From positions 1-63,398 of the forward strand of contig NZ_LRUN01000090.1 of the NCBI RefSeq assembly GCF_001679645.1: 63,398 nucleotides of DNA, in the 5' to 3' direction. Below are positions 58,895-63,398 of the stretch, piece by piece (within the stretch, counting starts at the first letter, position 1; every line of letters begins with the position of its first letter). The notes below the pieces were generated by a model, which was not told the DNA's origin, ran no database searches, and saw only the letters and a list, made by a program, of their open reading frames with translations. This DNA is from Pseudomonas bananamidigenes. GTDB taxonomy: Bacteria > Pseudomonadota > Gammaproteobacteria > Pseudomonadales > Pseudomonadaceae. A program made the translations under genes and the position numbers.

Positions 58895-60205
58895 TCAGTC
58901 GGCTTTTGGAGCTTCTACCGGCTTGACCGCTTCTTCGTAAGAGACCGATTTGTCGGTCACGCTAGCTTTCTGCAGAACAGTATCCACAACTTGTTCTTCC
59001 AGCACAACCGAACGGACTTCGTTCAGTTGCTGCTCGTTCTTGTAGTACCAAGACACGACTTGCTCAGGCTCTTGATAGGCCGAAGCCATTTCCTGAATCA
59101 TTTCGCGAACGCGGGCTTCGTCCGGCTTCAGGTCGAATTGCTTGACCACTTCAGCCACGATCAGACCCAGCACTACGCGGCGCTTGGCTTGCTCTTCGAA
59201 CAGCTCGGCCGGCAGTTGATCAGGCTTGATGTTGCCACCGAACTGCTGAACAGCCTGCACGCGCAGACGATCAACTTCGTTGGACAGCAGAGCCTTCGGC
59301 ACTTCGATCGGGTTGGTGGCCAGCAGACCGTCCATGACCTGATTCTTGACCTTGGATTTGATCGCCTGACGCAGTTCACGCTCCATGTTCTTGCGAACTT
59401 CGGTGCGGAAACCGTCGATGCCGCTTTCCTTGATACCGAATTGAGCGAAGAACTCTTCGTTCAGTTCTGGCAGTTTTGGCTCGGAAACGGTGTTGACAGT
59501 CACGGTGAACTCGGCAGTTTTGCCAGCCAGATCCAGGTTCTGATAGTCCTCTGGGAAGGTCAGGTTCAGAACGCGCTCTTCACCGGCCTTGGCGCCAACC
59601 AGGCCTTCTTCGAAGCCAGGGATCATGCGACCGGAGCCCAGCACCAGTTGAGTGCCCTTGGCGGAACCGCCAGCGAACACTTCGCCGTCGACCTTGCCAA
59701 CGAAATCGATGTTCAGTTGGTCTTCGTTCTGGGCAGCACGTTCAGCCACTTCGAAACGGGTGTTCTGCTTGCGCAGGATGTCCAGCATCTTGTCCAGATC
59801 GGCCTCAGCCACTTCTGCGCTCAGACGCTCGACGGTGATGCCTTCGAAACCGGCAACGGTGAACTCAGGGAACACTTCGAATACGGCTACGTATTCCAGG
59901 TCCTTGCCAGCTTCGAGCGACTTTGGCTCGATCGACGGCGAACCGGCCGGGTTCAGCTTCTGCTCGACCACAGCTTCGTAGAAGGAGGACTGGATCACGT
60001 CGCCGATCGCTTCCTGGCGCGCATCAGCACCGAAGCGGCGCTTGATTTCGCTCATTGGCACTTTGCCTGGACGGAAGCCAGCAATCTTGGCCTTCTGGGC
60101 AGTCTGCTGCAGACGCTTGTTGACCTGAGTCTCGATGCGCTCAGCCGGCACGGTGATGCTCATGCGGCGCTCAAGAGCAGTAGTATTTTCAACAGAAACT
60201 TGCAT
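58895..60205 (-). CDS. tig: Trigger factor
   Basis: A 436-residue ribosome-associated chaperone and prolyl isomerase. The ribosome-binding loop GFRPGKVPMS is near 43-52, the FKBP-like isomerase domain runs about 150-245 (with ERVLNLTFPEDYQ), and the C-terminal arms fill the rest to 436. The ATG at 60205 gives MQVSVENTTALERRM, the family start; the longer frame includes non-coding sequence. It is the first gene of the tig-clpP-clpX block. Confidence 0.97.
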   Translation of the reverse strand: MQVSVENTTALERRMSITVPAERIETQVNKRLQQTAQKAKIAGFRPGKVPMSEIKRRFGADARQEAIGDVIQSSFYEAVVEQKLNPAGSPSIEPKSLEAGKDLEYVAVFEVFPEFTVAGFEGITVERLSAEVAEADLDKMLDILRKQNTRFEVAERAAQNEDQLNIDFVGKVDGEVFAGGSAKGTQLVLGSGRMIPGFEEGLVGAKAGEERVLNLTFPEDYQNLDLAGKTAEFTVTVNTVSEPKLPELNEEFFAQFGIKESGIDGFRTEVRKNMERELRQAIKSKVKNQVMDGLLATNPIEVPKALLSNEVDRLRVQAVQQFGGNIKPDQLPAELFEEQAKRRVVLGLIVAEVVKQFDLKPDEARVREMIQEMASAYQEPEQVVSWYYKNEQQLNEVRSVVLEEQVVDTVLQKASVTDKSVSYEEAVKPVEAPKAD

Positions 60206-60562
60206 GGATATTCCTCGTTGCACAGACGTTAGCCGGCCGTTTCCGACCCAAGAATCAAGGGCAAGCATTCTAGTAGGTCAAACTCAAGAAGTCACCCTAC
60301 TGAAAACGGGTAAAAAAACAGCAGGCAATTTGAGGGCGGGGACAAGCGGTTGCACCTCGCCCTGTTAGCAAATACAGCCAATAAAGCCAGGGCTCTGCGT
60401 CAACCCCTTCTATATATAGAGGCGGTTGAATCATCTCCCTGACAACCAACCTCGCAAGCAAGGCCGGCGGACAGCGCGGCACCATCGAGCAACCTGGATA
60501 CGACGAAGCGCCCCGCCCTGCGACCCGATAACCGCAGTCGCCGAAATCCGAAAACATGAAAC
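60206..60562. other. Non-coding stretch upstream of tig
   Basis: About 360 bases between the trigger factor gene and the tRNA terminator. It must carry the tig promoter. Two small frames exist but neither resembles a protein. CTATATATAG near 60410 is a short palindrome; no clear promoter was assigned. Confidence 0.5.
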
Positions 60563-60597
60563 AAAAAAGGCGCCAGACTGTTAAATCTGGCGCCTTT
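60563..60597 (-). terminator. Terminator of the tRNA operon
   Basis: AAAGGCGCCAGA/TCTGGCGCCTTT form a 12-base stem with further A residues on the left, giving a T-run on the minus strand. It ends the four-tRNA transcript. Confidence 0.88.
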
Positions 60598-60604
60598 CGG
60601 AATA

Positions 60605-60680
60605 TGGGGTGGACGATGGGGATCGAACCCACGACAACAGGAGTCACAATCCTGTGCTCTACCAACTGAGCTACGCCCAC
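60605..60680 (-). tRNA. tRNA-His(GTG), copy 1
   Basis: A 76-nt tRNA with acceptor GTGGGCG, D arm GCTC/GAGC, anticodon loop TTGTGAC (GTG), T-loop TTCGATC and encoded CCA. It is nearly identical to the copy at 60900 and last in the operon. Confidence 0.97.
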
Positions 60681-60756
60681 CATATTGCATGCCAAAGAAG
60701 CCAAACAACTTCTTTGTAGAACTTCACCCGGCCTGCGGCATGAATGAAGCCTTGAT

Positions 60757-60841
60757 TGGTGCGGATGAAGAGACTCGAACTCTTACGCCTCGCGGCGCTG
60801 GAACCTAAATCCAGTGTGTCTACCAATTCCACCACATCCGC
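60757..60841 (-). tRNA. tRNA-Leu(TAG)
   Basis: An 85-nt class II tRNA: acceptor GCGGATG/CATCCGC, anticodon loop TTTAGGT (TAG), long variable arm with GCCGCGAGGC, T-loop TTCGAGT and encoded CCA. Confidence 0.97.
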
Positions 60842-60860
60842 GGATGAAGCTTTTTAAAGC

Positions 60861-60892
60861 AAAGGCGCCAGACTTTTACATCTGGCGCCTTT
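60861..60892 (-). terminator. Second copy of the tRNA terminator hairpin (inside the operon)
   Basis: The same 12-base stem as at 60566-60597, but the A-run on the left is broken (AAAGC), so the T-run on the minus strand is short. It was probably copied together with tRNA-His and acts at most as a weak stop or processing site. Confidence 0.65.
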
Positions 60893-60899
60893 CGAAATA

Positions 60900-60975
60900 T
60901 GGGGTGGACGATGGGGATCGAACCCACGACAACAGGAGTCACAATCCTGTGCTCTACCAACTGAGCTACGCCCAC
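60900..60975 (-). tRNA. tRNA-His(GTG), copy 2
   Basis: A 76-nt tRNA, same sequence as the copy at 60605-60680, with anticodon GTG. The match continues on both sides, showing a segment duplication. Confidence 0.97.
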
Positions 60976-61007
60976 CATATCGCGCTACTTGTGCCAATGC
61001 AGCCTAA

Positions 61008-61084
61008 TGGCGCACCCGGCAGGACTCGAACCTGCGACCATCCGCTTAGAAGGCGGATGCTCTATCCAGCTGAGCTACGGGCGC
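61008..61084 (-). tRNA. tRNA-Arg(TCT)
   Basis: A 77-nt tRNA: acceptor GCGCCCG/CGGGTGC, D arm, anticodon loop CTTCTAA (TCT), T-loop TTCGAGT and encoded CCA. First gene of the tRNA operon. Confidence 0.97.
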
Positions 61085-61200
61085 CTTGTTAGCTGTACCC
61101 TTGGAGGACTACAAACTAAGTGCTTTCCAGTCTCGCAAAACCTTGATTTCGCTCGACCTTCTTAACCAGTGCTAGGCTGTGCCCGACAAGTGCGACGAAT

Positions 61201-61227
61201 AGTATAGAGAGCCCCGGAGGCCGTCAA
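61201..61227 (-). promoter_or_regulatory. Promoter of the tRNA operon
   Basis: On the minus strand TTGACG (61222-61227) and TATACT (61201-61206) lie 15 bases apart. This is slightly short for sigma-70, but both boxes are good and nothing else is close. It would give a leader of about 110 nt before tRNA-Arg. Confidence 0.5.
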
Positions 61228-61358
61228 ATCCTTTTTGAAAAAAATTCATTTAATTAAAGGGCTTAGGGGAATTTGCTGACCAAGCGCCTTTGCCCTCACC
61301 GCCTGACATGCGAGAATGCGTTCTCTTTTTTTCCCCTCTCGATGGTTAATCACGCGCA

Positions 61359-62213
61359 ATGACTGCACAACTAATCGACGGCAAATCAATCGCCGCCAGC
61401 CTGCGCCAGCAGATCGCACAACGGGTAGCCGAACGTCGCGAGCAAGGCTTGCGTACTCCGGGCCTCGCGGTGATCCTGGTCGGCAGCGATCCTGCCTCTC
61501 AGGTTTATGTCTCGCACAAGCGTAAAGACTGTGAAGAGGTCGGCTTCCTTTCCCAGGCTTACGACCTGCCTTCCGATACCACTCAGGAAGCACTGACCGA
61601 TCTGATCGATCGGCTGAACGACGACCCGGCAATCGACGGTGTTCTGCTTCAGCTTCCTCTGCCTGAGCACCTGGATGCCTCCAGACTGCTGGAACGCATC
61701 CGCCCGGACAAGGACGTCGACGGTTTCCATCCTTATAACGTCGGTCGTCTGGCCCAGCGCATTCCGCTGCTGCGCCCCTGCACCCCGAAAGGCATCATGA
61801 CCTTGCTGGAAAGCACCGGCGTCGATCTTTACGGAATGGATGCAGTGGTTGTCGGCGCGTCCAACATCGTCGGTCGCCCGATGGCCATGGAGCTGCTGCT
61901 GGCCGGCTGCACCGTGACCGTGACCCACCGCTTCACCAAGGATCTGGCCGGACACGTCGGCCGTGCCGATCTGGTGGTGGTTGCCGCCGGCAAGCCGGGC
62001 CTGGTCAAGGGCGAGTGGATCAAGGAAGGCGCGATCGTGATCGACGTCGGCATCAACCGCCAGGACGACGGCAAACTGGTCGGTGACGTTGTATACGAGA
62101 CCGCCCTGTCCCGCGCCGGCTGGATCACGCCGGTCCCGGGCGGCGTCGGCCCGATGACCCGTGCCTGCCTGCTGGAAAACACGCTCTACGCGGCAGAAAC
62201 ACTGCACGCCTGA
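61359..62213 (+). CDS. folD: Bifunctional methylene-THF dehydrogenase/methenyl-THF cyclohydrolase
   Basis: A 284-residue FolD that interconverts methylene-, methenyl- and formyl-tetrahydrofolate with NADP. The catalytic Lys is in SQVYVSHKRKDCEEVGF (about 48-64), GVLLQLPLPEHLD lies near 94-106, VVVGASNIVGRPMAMELL (NADP part) near 164-181, and PVPGGVGPMT near 258-267. Length is normal. It is divergent from the tRNA operon and followed by a terminator. Confidence 0.97.
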   Translation: MTAQLIDGKSIAASLRQQIAQRVAERREQGLRTPGLAVILVGSDPASQVYVSHKRKDCEEVGFLSQAYDLPSDTTQEALTDLIDRLNDDPAIDGVLLQLPLPEHLDASRLLERIRPDKDVDGFHPYNVGRLAQRIPLLRPCTPKGIMTLLESTGVDLYGMDAVVVGASNIVGRPMAMELLLAGCTVTVTHRFTKDLAGHVGRADLVVVAAGKPGLVKGEWIKEGAIVIDVGINRQDDGKLVGDVVYETALSRAGWITPVPGGVGPMTRACLLENTLYAAETLHA

Positions 62214-62233
62214 GTCGAGTTTTCCGCCTCTCG

Positions 62234-62261
62234 AGAACCCCGCCCCGTGCGGGGTTTTTCA
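62234..62261 (+). terminator. Intrinsic terminator after folD
   Basis: AACCCCGC/GCGGGGTT form a stem with five T residues after it. Confidence 0.85.
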
Positions 62262-62441
62262 TATCCTCGAAAAAACCTTTACCGTTCGCCGGAAACCCCT
62301 ATTTTTACAGGGCTTTTCACGACTTTTTCATGCCTTTCAAACAACCATCGACAGTTCTTCAGCCATACTCCTAAAATGCGTCGTTTTACGACACAGTCCG
62401 TTACAAAAAACGGCATTTTCAACCTTCATGAGTTCGCCCGC

Positions 62442-63380
62442 GTGAATATTCGTCTGTCCATCCTGAGCCTGGTTTTTGCATTTTCAGGCACGCTCCTCAC
62501 GCCAACGGTCAACGCCGCCGAAACCACTGCTGCCCCCCGAGACGCTTCGCAACTGAAGATTGCTTCCGGCAGCGCCCTGCTGATGGATCTGCAGACCAAC
62601 AAAGTCATCTATTCCAGCAATCCGGACGTGATCGTGCCGATCGCTTCCGTCAGCAAGTTGATGACCGGCCTGGTCGTGGTTGAAGCCCACCAGAACATGG
62701 ATGAATGGATTGACGTCGACATCAGCCACACTCCGGAAATGAAGGGCGTGTTTTCCCGGGTCAAACTGCGCAGCGAGCTGCCGCGCCGAGAGATGCTGCT
62801 GATCGCCCTGATGTCTTCGGAAAACCGCGCGGCCGCCAGTCTCGCCCACCACTACCCGGGTGGGTATGCGGCATTTATCGCCGCGATGAACGCCAAGGCC
62901 AAGGCCCTGGGCATGACCAGCACCCACTTTGTGGAACCGACCGGCCTTTCGGAGCGCAACGTGTCCACCGCCCGCGACCTGAGCAAGTTGCTGATCGCGG
63001 CGCAAAAGCATCCGATCCTCACCGAACTCACGACGACCAAGGAAAAGACCGTCTCGTTCCGCAAACCCAACTACACCCTGGGCTTCCGTAACACCGACCA
63101 CCTGGTCAACAAGGCCGACTGGGACATCAAGATCACCAAAACCGGCTTCACCAACCCGGCCGGCCATTGCCTGGTGCTCGTGACCCGCATGAGCAACCGT
63201 CCGGTGGCCCTGGTGATACTCGACGCTTTTGGCAAATACACCCACTTCGCCGATGCCAGCCGCATCCGCAGTTGGGTGGAAACCGGCCGCAGCACCAACG
63301 TTCCGGCGGTGGCGCAACAGTACAAGGCGGAAAAAAACCTCAAAGGGCGCCAGAGCGGCGTGGTCGAGGCGTCCAAGTAA
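62442..63380 (+). CDS. pbpG: D-alanyl-D-alanine endopeptidase PbpG (penicillin-binding protein 7)
   Basis: A 312-residue low-molecular-mass penicillin-binding protein with signal peptide (hydrophobic ILSLVFAFSGTLL, cleavage near AAE at about 26). Active-site motifs: SVSK (in PIASVSKLMTGL near 65), SEN (in LMSSENRAAA near 123) and KTG (in ITKTGFTNPAG near 230). It cuts peptide cross-links of the cell wall. The GTG at 62442 gives a normal signal peptide and the family length; the frame is open back to 62247 and an ATG at 62376 is possible but would add about 22 residues before it. Its end is complete, 18 bases before the window edge. Confidence 0.93.
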   Translation: MNIRLSILSLVFAFSGTLLTPTVNAAETTAAPRDASQLKIASGSALLMDLQTNKVIYSSNPDVIVPIASVSKLMTGLVVVEAHQNMDEWIDVDISHTPEMKGVFSRVKLRSELPRREMLLIALMSSENRAAASLAHHYPGGYAAFIAAMNAKAKALGMTSTHFVEPTGLSERNVSTARDLSKLLIAAQKHPILTELTTTKEKTVSFRKPNYTLGFRNTDHLVNKADWDIKITKTGFTNPAGHCLVLVTRMSNRPVALVILDAFGKYTHFADASRIRSWVETGRSTNVPAVAQQYKAEKNLKGRQSGVVEASK

Positions 63381-63398
63381 CAGGCGACTCAAGAAAAA

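Noticed and set aside
60605..60975. The repeated tRNA-His segments as att sites of an integrated element
   Set aside because: Only tRNA-Leu lies between them, with no integrase or cargo genes; a plain local duplication explains them.

Overview
The window is a stretch of a GC-rich gammaproteobacterial chromosome, almost certainly Pseudomonas of the P. fluorescens group. Four things point there: the conserved folD, tRNA, tig, clpP, clpX, lon, hupB, ppiD block; the many REP hairpins built on GTGGGAGCGAGC; the liu leucine-degradation cluster controlled by LiuR-type boxes; and two small RNAs typical of pseudomonads (CrcY and PrrF). It reads as ordinary core and accessory chromosome, with no prophage, plasmid or transposase gene.

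Layout. 1-12.1 kb: acyl-CoA dehydrogenase, LysR regulator, liuR, HMG-CoA lyase (liuE), a CrcY-type RNA behind a sigma-54 promoter, an acyl-CoA synthetase, and divergently liuABCD. Together these take isovaleryl-CoA to acetoacetate and acetyl-CoA. A Crc/Hfq-type A-rich motif lies next to the liuA ribosome site. 12.1-16.2 kb: a CI/LexA-like repressor whose protease dyad is lost, a DUF6124 protein, a PrrF-type RNA behind a Fur box, an M14 carboxypeptidase and an MFS transporter. 16.2-23.2 kb: cytochrome b561 with a membrane-anchored catalase-like peroxidase; a three-gene unit (stand-alone amino-acid adenylation enzyme, membrane FNR-type oxidoreductase, crotonase) that I cannot assign to a known pathway; and an ECF sigma/anti-sigma pair. 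23.2-29.6 kb: a Csu-type (archaic, spore-coat-U) chaperone-usher pilus with four pilins, chaperone, usher and two-domain tip protein. 29.9-34.9 kb: ZapE/AFG1-like ATPase, LRR-protein kinase, YebC paralogue and a short orphan VgrG-like protein.

34.9-41.9 kb is a 2-aminoethylphosphonate locus: FAD amine oxidase, organophosphate-type MFS transporter, two LysR regulators, phnW and phnX. 42-51.6 kb is a mixed region: second cytochrome b561, PLP desulfhydrase/deaminase, fadH, a nitrilase-fold protein without its catalytic Cys and Lys, AraC regulator, DUF2242 lipoprotein, and a LysR/MFS pair. 51.7-63.4 kb is the proteostasis core (ppiD, hupB, lon, clpX, clpP, tig), four tRNAs (His, Leu, His, Arg), folD and pbpG. 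A degenerate tRNA-Asp-like sequence sits between ppiD and hupB.

Two genes (the pilus chaperone and the LRR kinase) look frameshifted by one missing base near their 3' ends, each inside a GC-only run. All functional statements are from reading the sequence and from recall of the families; no database search was run.
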